A stretch of 39,384 nt of DNA from assembly GCF_015714725.1 (NCBI RefSeq), contig NZ_WBKM01000377.1, forward strand, positions 1-39,384. The letters are read 5' to 3'. Of this stretch, positions 25,957-33,877 are shown in pieces. Origin of the DNA: Nostoc sp. WHI. GTDB lineage: Bacteria; Cyanobacteriota; Cyanobacteriia; Cyanobacteriales; Nostocaceae. A program made the position numbers and the translations under genes. The notes below the pieces were generated by a model. The model did no database searches, was not told where the DNA came from, and worked only from the letters and a program-made list of their open reading frames with translations. Positions within the stretch are counted from its first letter, which is position 1; every line of letters begins with the position of its first letter.

Positions 25957-25986
25957 TTCTCTGCGCCTCTGCGCCTCTGCGTGAGG
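25957..25986. repeat. CTCTGCGC tandem repeat
   Basis: Units CTCTGCGC repeated about three times in the gap between the GMC and catalase-related genes. Read on the other strand (CACGCAGAGGCGCAGAGG) it is the same repeat as the one at 27066-27091, in opposite orientation. Confidence 0.8.
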
Positions 25987-26078
25987 TAAATATTTACTTT
26001 ATTCAAGAGACTTTATAAGTTGCACCCACAACAAAAAATGAAAATCTCTCTTGCAATGCCCCATACCCAATATTTTAT

Positions 26079-26990
26079 CTAACTATTCCGAAACCGTTGA
26101 TGTCTAAAAAATAGCTGACTATCACCATAAAATGATGATACAAATTCTGACGTGGTTTCAATGTGTCCAATGATCTGAGCTTTTTGACGATTATCACTTT
26201 TATCTGTAACTTCTTCAGGACTAACGCCATAGACAGAATATAAAGATGTTCCGGCTGGTATTGTAGCTAGATCATTTCTAAAGTCGTGTGGTGGGCTTTC
26301 AGGAAAATGGATATTTGAATTAGGAACAAGAAATACTTGGGCGGGATAATAAGCTTTACTTTCTTTTTGCCCTTGTTGATCAATCTCTCCCAAATCCTCT
26401 AAATAAAGTTTTGTCGGATATTTGGTAACTCGACTGAAGATTAAGTTAGTGACAAGAGGGCCTAAGCTCTTAGCGATGGGAACGATATTTGATAATTCAT
26501 TAGCGAAGAAATTATAGTTTTTATCTTGCCCAACTAAAGATACTAAAGCAGAGAAATTCCCTGAAGGTTTTTCATCCACAAATAGCTTGATGGCCAGACC
26601 TGGAGCAAATCCGCGATCGCTTGGATCTCCGGTTACAGATAATCGCAAAAGTCCGTAGTCTGCCCCCTTAAATAAACCTGAAAATGAAGTATTACTTTTA
26701 GGAATAAATTTAATTTTAGCAACACTTCCGTGGGCATGAATTGCTTTTTTCCAATTAGTAGGTGCTTCGTCTAATTGCCGATCCATCTTAGTTTTTAGAG
26801 CAGTCAAAAATAAACTGACAATATCAATTTTTTTCAGGGGAGGAAGTTGATCATATTTAGACTTTAAAATTCTAGAGTTCCACAAAAAATCTTGTTTTTG
26901 AGGAGCTTTCCAGGACTGATAATCTTCAGGCAAAGAACCTAAATCTTCAGCATTATGCCAAAATTTCCGAATTTCTTCTAAATGTTCCAT
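26079..26990 (-). CDS. Catalase-related heme protein, candidate fatty-acid hydroperoxide lyase
   Basis: 303 residues from ATG at 26990, chosen because AAGGAAG lies 7 bases upstream; an upstream ATG at 27008 would overlap that site. The catalase core is recognisable: AIHAHGSVAKIKF with distal His85 (compare VVHAKG of catalases), LFKGADYGLLRLSVTGDPS, PGLAIKLFVD and DKNYNFFANELSNIVP near 157-170. The protein is short. The canonical proximal-Tyr motif RxxxY of catalases is not evident; the C terminus reads SQLFFRHQRF instead. A catalase-related protein next to a dioxygenase in Nostoc punctiforme is a 10S-hydroperoxide lyase; the position directly downstream of a fatty-acid dioxygenase here suggests hydroperoxide conversion. 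Not a normal catalase. Confidence 0.85.
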   Translation of the reverse strand: MEHLEEIRKFWHNAEDLGSLPEDYQSWKAPQKQDFLWNSRILKSKYDQLPPLKKIDIVSLFLTALKTKMDRQLDEAPTNWKKAIHAHGSVAKIKFIPKSNTSFSGLFKGADYGLLRLSVTGDPSDRGFAPGLAIKLFVDEKPSGNFSALVSLVGQDKNYNFFANELSNIVPIAKSLGPLVTNLIFSRVTKYPTKLYLEDLGEIDQQGQKESKAYYPAQVFLVPNSNIHFPESPPHDFRNDLATIPAGTSLYSVYGVSPEEVTDKSDNRQKAQIIGHIETTSEFVSSFYGDSQLFFRHQRFRNS

Positions 26991-27065
26991 GATATTCTTC
27001 CTTTGCATATATCAAGAAGTCAGGAGTTAGAATAAATAGACCTGTTGCATAAATATTTTTTGTCT

Positions 27066-27091
27066 CACGCAAAGGCGCAAAGGCGCAAAGA
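27066..27091. repeat. GGCGCAAA tandem repeat
   Basis: Units GGCGCAAA, about three copies, after CACGCAAA, in the gap between the dioxygenase and the catalase-related gene. Inverted relative to the copy at 25957-25986. Confidence 0.8.
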
Positions 27092-27160
27092 AGAGCGTGA
27101 AAATAACAAGTTTTGCAAGAAGTCTAATGTTGTACTACTAGCTCCTGACTTCTTAGCTTT

Positions 27161-28924
27161 TTAACTTACTTTTCTCCAAGGTGCGAAGCCGTTACTGACG
27201 CCAAAGAAAGCAGGTGCCAGTTCGGGATGATGACGACGCAGGATTGTTAAGAAGGTGTTGTCGTCAATCCAATCCAATCCAAATTGAGTGTAAATTTCAG
27301 CAGTGTAGTCTTTTGTAAAGAAGCGATCGCTTTTCAGTCTTCGAGATGCCATCAGGATAAATACACGAAAAGCAGTATCACTAAAACCAAAACCTTCTGG
27401 AAGATCCTCTGCAAATAAACCCACCATTAAATCTACGCTGTTAATGTCGTTGTTATAGACTTCGCGTAGTTCCTTAGCCCATTGTTTATTACTGGTAATC
27501 TCTTCAAAAGAATTGACTTTACCGCGACCTAATAACTCACGAAAACGGTTATAGCGAGGAACGCCTCGTTCTCTATCCCGCAAAATATCAACAGCAGCCA
27601 AATCAAATGCTGGCGAGTCGTCTCCCAAAAGCTCTCCCGTCAGTTGTCGCAAAAAGCGGGGATAATTATGCAATCTGACGGCTCCAGGGTAAGAAGTTCC
27701 AAAAGAATAAAACAAATCTTTCATGGAAATTTCTTCTAAAATTCCACGAGTATTCTTACCAGCCACATCAGGAAATTGTTTTTTATGTAATAATTTGCCG
27801 TTACTAACTGCATGGAACTCGAATTCATCTGGAATCAGAGGATGCATCCGATATACAGATACGAATTCTTGAGTGAGGTAATAGGGAGCAGTATGGTGAT
27901 CGGTTGGTGAGCCAACAATTCCACTTAACAGTTCGCTCTCGCCAAGACGACCCCAACGCTTTTTAAAATCCTCTCCGAGTAATCCCCACCAGTTGGAATT
28001 CAAGGCGATGTCTGTAACAGGATGTGGAAGGATTGCAGGAGTCCATTCAACAGTATGAATTTTAGCTGTCAAAGCTGCATTAATCAGTCGAGCGTGGTCG
28101 AAGAGTTCGTCATCTGTCCACTGAGGATATATTTTCTTTAAGTGGTCGCAGATCACATTATGTTCTTTGACAAATAGGGTATGCAACATACTTAATCCTA
28201 CCCACCAAGCACCGGCAAAACCCACTTTATCAATACCATTTTCTGGGTGAACTGGTAATAAACCGTCTTCACCAATGATCAATTTCCCATCGACATGAGA
28301 GCGCAATTTGTCAATGGTTTCTTGATTACTGCCATAAATTTGTGAGGCATCCCACCAGTGAGTAACTTCATTAATAAAACTGGGAGGGTTTTTAGTATCT
28401 CCAGTACGGGTTGTGTCTTCTAAGGTTTTGTTGACCGGCATAGCTCCGTGTTCTGACAACCACGGATCATCCTGCTCTACAGGAATCTCAAATTTGTTGT
28501 TGCGCTGATTACCGCCATGACTGAACCAATCATGTGTCTGAAATTGAATCCATGAGGCAGCAAGCAGATTTAAGATTGTGGCAGGTTGAAATTCAGATCG
28601 TGCCAAGAAAACTCGGCTGATAGTGCGGGGATTTGGGGTGAGGATGTTTTTTTCATCAAATTTGGCATCTTGCAGTGGCACATTGCGCCCAAGCCGAGTT
28701 CCAGCCATACCCATTTCTGGATGCTCAAGGTCATTGTAGCTTCCATCTGCGGTGCGAACCTTCAAATGACGACCATCCGCGCTCGGAACGGGTTTAGGCA
28801 ACTGGTCGCTATTCGGTAGTTGCGACGTATCGTGGAGGTTGTCTTTTCGGAGCTTTCCACGGAACTGAACTAATTTTAAAAGTCCAAGGGGAGTTGGCAG
28901 CTTATGCCACGGAATTCCACACAT
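27161..28924 (-). CDS. Fatty-acid alpha-dioxygenase-like heme peroxidase family enzyme
   Basis: 587 residues of the animal-type heme peroxidase superfamily, closest by motif to plant and cyanobacterial alpha-dioxygenases, which convert fatty acids to 2-hydroperoxides that decay to the one-carbon-shorter aldehyde. The sequence starts at the PWHKLP segment, which in the plant enzymes follows an N-terminal extension. Seen: SWIQFQTHDWF with distal His131; WWDASQIYGSN at 190-200; KIHTVEWT with His290 and Thr295, matching the plant carboxylate-binding His and Thr; the catalytic VYRMHPLIPDE with Tyr358 and His361; RDRERGVPRYN at 449-459; and RRLKSDRFF. A good ribosome binding site, AGGAG, is 8 bases before the ATG. 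First gene of the lipid-oxidation cluster. COX and fungal enzymes have YHWH/YRWH instead of YRMH. Confidence 0.93.
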   Translation of the reverse strand: MCGIPWHKLPTPLGLLKLVQFRGKLRKDNLHDTSQLPNSDQLPKPVPSADGRHLKVRTADGSYNDLEHPEMGMAGTRLGRNVPLQDAKFDEKNILTPNPRTISRVFLARSEFQPATILNLLAASWIQFQTHDWFSHGGNQRNNKFEIPVEQDDPWLSEHGAMPVNKTLEDTTRTGDTKNPPSFINEVTHWWDASQIYGSNQETIDKLRSHVDGKLIIGEDGLLPVHPENGIDKVGFAGAWWVGLSMLHTLFVKEHNVICDHLKKIYPQWTDDELFDHARLINAALTAKIHTVEWTPAILPHPVTDIALNSNWWGLLGEDFKKRWGRLGESELLSGIVGSPTDHHTAPYYLTQEFVSVYRMHPLIPDEFEFHAVSNGKLLHKKQFPDVAGKNTRGILEEISMKDLFYSFGTSYPGAVRLHNYPRFLRQLTGELLGDDSPAFDLAAVDILRDRERGVPRYNRFRELLGRGKVNSFEEITSNKQWAKELREVYNNDINSVDLMVGLFAEDLPEGFGFSDTAFRVFILMASRRLKSDRFFTKDYTAEIYTQFGLDWIDDNTFLTILRRHHPELAPAFFGVSNGFAPWRKVS

Positions 28925-29768
28925 TGATTAATCTCCTGGCAAATTATTTAAAATTTTGTCCAAGCTAGATATCAAGGTTATTTTATGCTAAAAATTTCCT
29001 TGAGTTTGTTTAGACCAAAGTAACAGAATAATTGGAGGTTAGCTATATTTTGAAGAGTCAATTTATCAAGTAAATTTTAAATTCGTAGAAGACATTAACG
29101 CTGTGCGATCGCCAGCAATTAATGGTGTGTTAAGGCATAAGAAATTGTGAATTACTCAAGGAATTATACCTAACACAACGGCAGTTATTAGCGGCAGAAC
29201 TTACTATACATTTTGCCTCTCATCGCCGGAATTTAATATTTACTTTATAAATCACCTCTAATCAGATGAATGATCGTGATAAATTTAGACCAAAATTACA
29301 AGCAGCAGCAATTCTGCGCCTGAGTTACATCCTGAACATAAATTATGCCCACTAATGTAGTTAATTGAATGATGCAATATAATTCTTATTTTATAACCAA
29401 ATTTTAGGAACAAAGCATCTTATGGTTAGATATTTTGTAAATGATTATTAAGTAACAAATTGAGATTTTTTAAGCAATTCCAATAGCAGATTAATTATGA
29501 TGGCATAAATAATCAATTCGCTTATTTCAATTAACAAATCGTAATTATTACCTAATGATCCACGAATTTAACTATGTAAGCGTGCTAAATAATCCAGTAT
29601 TTCGATAATACTTGAAAATTATTTTCATTAAAGTAAATTACATTCTATACTTGATTCATCAAAGCTCAACACGGTTCAATTAAGGGTTATTGATGTAAAT
29701 AATTGGTCTTTGAAGATGTGATAAATTGCGTTTCTAGATGAGGGCTTTTTGCATTACTTTTCACTGAT
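28925..29768. other. Long AT-rich intergenic region upstream of the dioxygenase
   Basis: 844 bases without a convincing gene, mostly AT-rich. A 29-codon frame beginning MNDRDKFRPKLQ near 29265 is too short to judge. It must carry the promoter of the oxylipin gene cluster and the 3' end of the RadC transcript. No clear operator or hairpin was picked out. Confidence 0.5.
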
Positions 29769-30500
29769 TTAATCTTCCTGTGGATGCTCATCCCATAAGG
29801 TTGTTAGTTCCCGTAAACTTTGATGATTGCCATTGCCCAAAATCAGATGATCTAGCACCGGAATACCTAAAAGCTGCGCCCCTGCTAACAACTGGCGCGT
29901 CAATTCTATATCTTCTTGGCTAGGTTCAAGGTTTCCAGAAGGATGGTTGTGAGCAACAATTACCCGCGTTGCTCCTTGGCGAATAATTTCTCGAAAAATT
30001 TCACGGGGAGAGGCTAGGGTTTCAGTTGCGGTACCAATGGTAATTACTTGCGTACCCAGTAAGCGATTTTTAACATCTAATAGCAACACTGCAAAACGTT
30101 CTTGTGTCTGCCACATCAAATCTTGACTGAGGGTAGCAGCAGCAGCAAGTGGGCTATCAATTAATGTGCCGTCATTAGGGCGAGATTGAAAAGCGCGTTT
30201 CCCCAATTCAATTGCTGCTAAGATACTTGTCGCCTTCGCTGGGCCAACACCAGGAATTTGCATCAACTCGGCGGGGGTAACTTCTCGCAGAACTGCCAAA
30301 GGATCGCGTTGGTGTTTGCCTAATTCGCTTAAGATATATTGTCCTAAACCTACAGCAGAAAGTTTCCCCGGCCCTTGACCGGTGCCTAAAAGAATTGCAA
30401 TTAACTCGGCTGTGGCTAAAATTTTGGCACCATGCGTCATTAGTCGTTCACGCGGACGCTCATTTGTCGGTAAGTCGGCAATTCTGAGGCAATAAGTCAT
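29769..30500 (-). CDS. radC: RadC family (JAB/MPN domain) protein
   Basis: 243 residues. An N-terminal helix-hairpin-helix-like region (LMQIPGVGPAKATSILAAIELGKR at 79-102) is followed by a JAB/MPN metalloprotease-like domain with the HNHPSG motif (His184, His186, Ser188) and Asp197 downstream. Family members were once annotated as DNA repair proteins; the true role is unsettled, and many are found on mobile islands, but this one is the normal full-length housekeeping form. Confidence 0.95.
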   Translation of the reverse strand: MTYCLRIADLPTNERPRERLMTHGAKILATAELIAILLGTGQGPGKLSAVGLGQYILSELGKHQRDPLAVLREVTPAELMQIPGVGPAKATSILAAIELGKRAFQSRPNDGTLIDSPLAAAATLSQDLMWQTQERFAVLLLDVKNRLLGTQVITIGTATETLASPREIFREIIRQGATRVIVAHNHPSGNLEPSQEDIELTRQLLAGAQLLGIPVLDHLILGNGNHQSLRELTTLWDEHPQED

Positions 30501-30857
30501 AGGAAACTAAGAGAATAGTCACTAAAGATGTAACTATATTTAGTTATCCCTTGTTTGCTCTCAAAATCATCTTTATTTGAGAAATTCTTTAATCTTTTGG
30601 AAGTCCCCTATGGGCTGCATATCTTGCCTTTACATTAATCATAGTATAAAAGTACTAGACCGCATTTTTGCAATATGGTATTACTTGTATCTAAGATAAA
30701 TAGCATTTTCACTGTAAAAAACGCAATATGCAATTATTTAGGCCAAGTACTAGGTTAAAAATATAATTGAGCGTAAGATTTCGGTGAGATGGTACTTCAA
30801 GGTTATCTATTTGTGTTTAGTATCCAATAAGATGCAGATATTTGTTTAAGGAACTTA
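30501..30857. other. Intergenic region between divergent genes
   Basis: 357 AT-rich bases between radC and the plus-strand hypothetical gene; should hold both promoters. No repeat or distinct motif seen apart from the AAGGAA ribosome binding site just before 30858. Confidence 0.5.
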
Positions 30858-31610
30858 ATGACAATGAAGCCTGAAATTATCACTGCCATCATGGCTGCGA
30901 TTGTTGCAGTCATTAGCGCCATCATCAGCATTTACGGGCAAACTCGTGTAGCACAACTTGCCGATCGACTCGCCAAGCAACGTGAAACTGAATCGCGTGA
31001 AGCTAAGACTATTGCCCTGATGTCGAAGTATCGAGATCCACTGTTACGAGCAGCAATTGATCTTCAAAGTCGTCTGTTTAATATTTGTCAAAGAAGATTT
31101 CTGCAACACTTTTATCACCGCTCGCTATCTGAGCAAAATTATACGATTCAGAACACACTGTACGTCATTGCAGAGTATTTTGGATGGGTCGAGATTTTGC
31201 GGCGAGAAATCCAGTTTTTGGATCTGGGCGATCTTGAAATGAATCGCCGCCTAAGCGAACTTTTCGTAAATATCACTCAGGCATTTGGAACAGATAGCCT
31301 TGAACCTACTTTTCGCCTTTTTAATGGTGAACAGCGTGCTATTGGGGAAATTATGCTAAAGTCTCGATCCAAAGATGAATCAAGTAGATATGAGTGTATT
31401 GGTTATGCTACATTCGTAAAAAAAATGAGCGATCCAGAGTTCGCCAGATGGTTTATAAAACTGAAAGACGACATTGAAATAATGGCGAATAAATCGAAGA
31501 CTGATGAACAACGAATCATTGCTATTCATAGTAAGTTGATTGACTTAATCGATTTTCTCGATCCTAATTATGTTCATATCGCACCAAAGCACAGAACCAG
31601 AATTCAGTAG
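30858..31610 (+). CDS. Membrane-anchored hypothetical protein
   Basis: 250 residues, not recognised. One N-terminal transmembrane helix (about residues 7-27) is followed by a short coiled-coil-like charged stretch (ADRLAKQRETESREAKTIA), then a helical soluble domain with the conserved-looking segment SKYRDPLLRAAIDLQSRLFNI at about 56-76, and FARWFIKLKDDIEIM near 190-205. Similar stand-alone proteins with one anchor and a YRDPLLRAA motif exist in diverse bacteria without known function. An AAGGAA ribosome binding site supports the start. It is followed by a hairpin that may end transcription. Confidence 0.75.
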   Translation: MTMKPEIITAIMAAIVAVISAIISIYGQTRVAQLADRLAKQRETESREAKTIALMSKYRDPLLRAAIDLQSRLFNICQRRFLQHFYHRSLSEQNYTIQNTLYVIAEYFGWVEILRREIQFLDLGDLEMNRRLSELFVNITQAFGTDSLEPTFRLFNGEQRAIGEIMLKSRSKDESSRYECIGYATFVKKMSDPEFARWFIKLKDDIEIMANKSKTDEQRIIAIHSKLIDLIDFLDPNYVHIAPKHRTRIQ

Positions 31611-31646
31611 GTTGCGTCAATGAAATCTCTATACAAAAACTTTTAT

Positions 31647-31695
31647 CAGCCCAACACTGCACGAAATGACTGGTTCAAGCATTGGGCTGTGTTTT
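31647..31695 (+). terminator. Possible terminator
   Basis: CAGCCCAA (31647-31654) and TTGGGCTG (31682-31689) form an 8-bp perfect stem with a long loop, followed by TGTTTT. It lies 37 bases after the stop of the membrane-anchored hypothetical gene. Confidence 0.5.
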
Positions 31696-31778
31696 AAAAT
31701 AAGCTGCGAGGTAGCGATGTCTGATGACAAGCCGCTTCGGGTCTACGCAAACCCGTTAAACTCCTTTATCTTCACTGA

Positions 31779-32717
31779 TTATTGATACATTTGCGTTGCT
31801 TTCAGCATGTGGTAGGTAATTATTAACTGAGTGAGAGCGAGGGGATAACTTTGGATTGTTTCCCCAGTTGTACCAGCAATTCTACCCAGTTCGGGATTAC
31901 TTTCGCGATCGCAAATATTTCTTAAATGAGGCATATCGGAACAAATAATATGCTCTAGCTTATTCACCTGTTCTAAGGTGGCATGACCATCAACTTCTAA
32001 AACATCTACCGGTTTACCCATATCTCTATCTAGTCCCAGGCGGATTGCTGAGTCAGAATTACCATAGCTAGAGTTGACAATCTCGGTAAAATCTGGATGG
32101 GGAATTGTCGGACGAAGTATCAGTTGGACATTCAGGTGTCCATTCGTTTCATCTTCTTCGTCAGTAGGGGGGTAGAAACTGATAACTATATCAGACCATT
32201 GCCGTTGCGGACGGATAAACTGTGCTGAGTCTGGTTCGCGCTTTTCTAGTTCGGCCAATACCTGTTCAGGAGTGTAGCCCCGCTTCTGGGTATCCCGCTT
32301 GACTTTCCAATTAGCGCGTAATGTTTCCGGGGGTGCAAGGTAAACTTTAACGTCGTAGGATTCTCGTGCAGCACGAGTAGAATAACCGAGTAATCCCTCA
32401 ATAATCACAAATTTATTGGGCTTGATATAGTCCGGTGCCTCGAATGTGCCGGTTTTATGGCTATAAACTGGTTTGAGAATTGGCTGTCCTGTGCGTAGCA
32501 GCGAGAGGTGTTGCTGCATAATATCTAAATAGTTGCAGTCTGGGTGGAGAGCAGTGATGCCCATTTCTGCACGTTGTTGGCGATCATAACGGTGGTAATC
32601 ATCTGTACAAATGATTGTGACATTTTCTGGGCCCAGTACCTGAGCAATCCCCCGCGTTAATGTTGTTTTACCAGCAGCGCTGTCGCCTACAATGCCAAGA
32701 ATTATTGGACGGCTCAT
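31779..32717 (-). CDS. Phosphoribulokinase/uridine kinase family paralogue
   Basis: 312 residues from ATG at 32717; the ATG one codon earlier sits too close to the GGGAGG ribosome binding site. P-loop GDSAAGKTT at about 10-18, then ICTDDYHRYDRQQRAEMGI, typical of phosphoribulokinases, and a KPVYSHKTGTFEAP segment, FVIIEGLLGY Walker B region and KVKRDTQKRGYT. It resembles the Calvin-cycle enzyme that phosphorylates ribulose 5-phosphate but diverges (for example AAGKTT instead of GCGKST), and many cyanobacteria carry such a second paralogue; whether it acts on ribulose 5-phosphate is unknown. Monocistronic. Confidence 0.85.
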   Translation of the reverse strand: MSRPIILGIVGDSAAGKTTLTRGIAQVLGPENVTIICTDDYHRYDRQQRAEMGITALHPDCNYLDIMQQHLSLLRTGQPILKPVYSHKTGTFEAPDYIKPNKFVIIEGLLGYSTRAARESYDVKVYLAPPETLRANWKVKRDTQKRGYTPEQVLAELEKREPDSAQFIRPQRQWSDIVISFYPPTDEEDETNGHLNVQLILRPTIPHPDFTEIVNSSYGNSDSAIRLGLDRDMGKPVDVLEVDGHATLEQVNKLEHIICSDMPHLRNICDRESNPELGRIAGTTGETIQSYPLALTQLIITYHMLKATQMYQ

Positions 32718-32876
32718 CATACCTCCCAGAATAAAAGTTAAGTTTAGTAATAAAATTTCCCTACAATAGTTTTAATTTTAGAAGGGTTTAGGCAAGTAAC
32801 TCAAGCAAAGACTTGGTATGCAATATCTCTACACATAAAATGTTTGTGCGTAGATGCAAAGCGGCTTGCACTTGGT

Positions 32877-32926
32877 CAAGCTACGCGTTGGCGGAGCCTC
32901 TCGTAGAGAAGGCATCGCGTAGCTTG
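32877..32926. repeat. CTACGCG-type palindromic repeat
   Basis: Perfect 11-bp arms CAAGCTACGCG and CGCGTAGCTTG surround GGCGGAGCCTCTCGTAGAGA-type sequence, a common dispersed repeat of Nostoc-like genomes. Confidence 0.75.
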
Positions 32927-33012
32927 CACAATATATTACAATCCACATCACTTTTAAAGTCATCTGGATGCAAAATTAGACATTCTCTGTTTAATCCAAT
33001 ACTGTTCAATTA

Positions 33013-33096
33013 AGATCCCCCCGCCTCCGGCGACCCCCTTAAAAAGGGGGTACAAAGAGATATTGCCCCCCTTTTTAAGGGGGGTTGGGGGGATCT
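33013..33096. repeat. GATCCCCCC/GGGGGGATC palindromic element
   Basis: 10-bp perfect inverted ends AGATCCCCCC and GGGGGGATCT enclose inner complementary runs (CCCCCTTAAAAAGGGGG and CCCCCCTTTTTAAGGGGGG). Related GC-run repeats lie at 16788-16905 and 39290-39372. Confidence 0.75.
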
Positions 33097-33129
33097 CCGA
33101 ACACTACACTGACCCAAGCGTATTGCTAT

Positions 33130-33549
33130 TTAACCTACTCTCAGCCGCAGATACTCAATTTTGATACAGGCATCCATCATCACGTTCACTCCTGCATCTA
33201 AAGCTTTTTGTGCTGATGGTTGATGCCAAATACCCAATTGCGTCCATACAGTTTTGGCGTTGATGAAAATTGCTTCATCTACAATCTCTGGTAAATACTC
33301 ACAACGGCGAAATATGTTAACCACATCCACGGGTTCTGGTAATTCTTGGAGTGCAGCATAGCTAGGTTGACCGTTAATTTCTTTAACTAGTGGATTAACT
33401 GGATAAACTGTGTAGCCGACTTGCCGCAAGAATTGGGCGATTTGATAGCTGGTGCGTTGTGGTTTATCAGAATGACCTACAACAGCGATGGTTTTGGCTT
33501 CGGTCAACACCTTGCACAAGGCGTTATCATCTTGTTTAAGGTTTGGCAT
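33130..33549 (-). CDS. CoA-binding domain protein (YccU-like)
   Basis: 139-residue single-domain protein with the CoA-binding Rossmann-like fold. Visible: TIAVVGHSDKPQRTSYQIAQ near 20-39, YTVYPVNP near 46-53, EPVDVVNIFRR near 72-82, and the C-terminal VMMDACIKIEYLRL. Cytosolic; cofactor binding is inferred from family membership, and the physiological role is unknown. Confidence 0.9.
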   Translation of the reverse strand: MPNLKQDDNALCKVLTEAKTIAVVGHSDKPQRTSYQIAQFLRQVGYTVYPVNPLVKEINGQPSYAALQELPEPVDVVNIFRRCEYLPEIVDEAIFINAKTVWTQLGIWHQPSAQKALDAGVNVMMDACIKIEYLRLRVG

Positions 33550-33589
33550 TATTTAAATATCCTCAGCGATCGCTTTGCTTATCATTAAA

Positions 33590-33674
33590 ACTTACGCAAA
33601 ATTAGACGCTGTAGGGGCAATTCATAAATTGCCCCTACCTAAAAATCATGGTTTCAGCTATTGTCTGCGTAACT
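33590..33674. mobile_element. MITE-like palindromic element, copy 2
   Basis: 85-bp element with ends ACTTACGCA and TGCGTAACT (8 of 9 bases complementary), and a core palindrome at 33611-33638 (one mismatch). It matches the element at 2553-2643 in opposite orientation, including the block CAGCTATTGTCTGCGTAA. Confidence 0.8.
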
Positions 33675-33731
33675 CCTGATCATATCGAGTTGCATTTAAA
33701 GATAATTTTGACACGTTAAAAAATCGTTGGC

Positions 33732-33857
33732 AAACATCAAAGGTTTATCCACAAACATCAAAGGTTTATCCACAAACATCAAAGGTTTATCCACAAACAT
33801 CAAAGGTTTATCCACAAACATCAAAGGTTTATCCACAAACATCAAAAGTTTATCTCT
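33732..33857. repeat. 21-bp tandem repeat, six copies, upstream of the O-methyltransferase
   Basis: Six head-to-tail 21-bp units beginning AAACATCAAAGG and ending TTTATCCAC; five are identical and the sixth is divergent (AAGTTTATCTCT). The array ends 20 bases before the O-methyltransferase start. As 21 is divisible by three the array is open in frame (TNIKGLS heptapeptides), but a protein is unlikely. Confidence 0.95.
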
Positions 33858-33877
33858 TAATTCCCAGCCCCAAGCTT

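Larger units (their letters stand above)
32718..33129. other. Repeat-rich intergenic region
   Basis: About 410 bases with two palindromic elements, 32877-32926 and 33013-33096, and no gene. It separates the divergent-free minus-strand kinase paralogue from the CoA-binding protein gene. Confidence 0.6.

Noticed and set aside
26079..26990. Normal hydrogen-peroxide-removing catalase
   Set aside because: Too short, no RxxxY motif, and placed behind a fatty-acid dioxygenase.
27161..28924. Cyclooxygenase-2/prostaglandin synthase annotation
   Set aside because: YRMH, the PWHKLP start and the KIHTxxWT segment point to the alpha-dioxygenase branch; no EGF or membrane-binding domain of cyclooxygenases.
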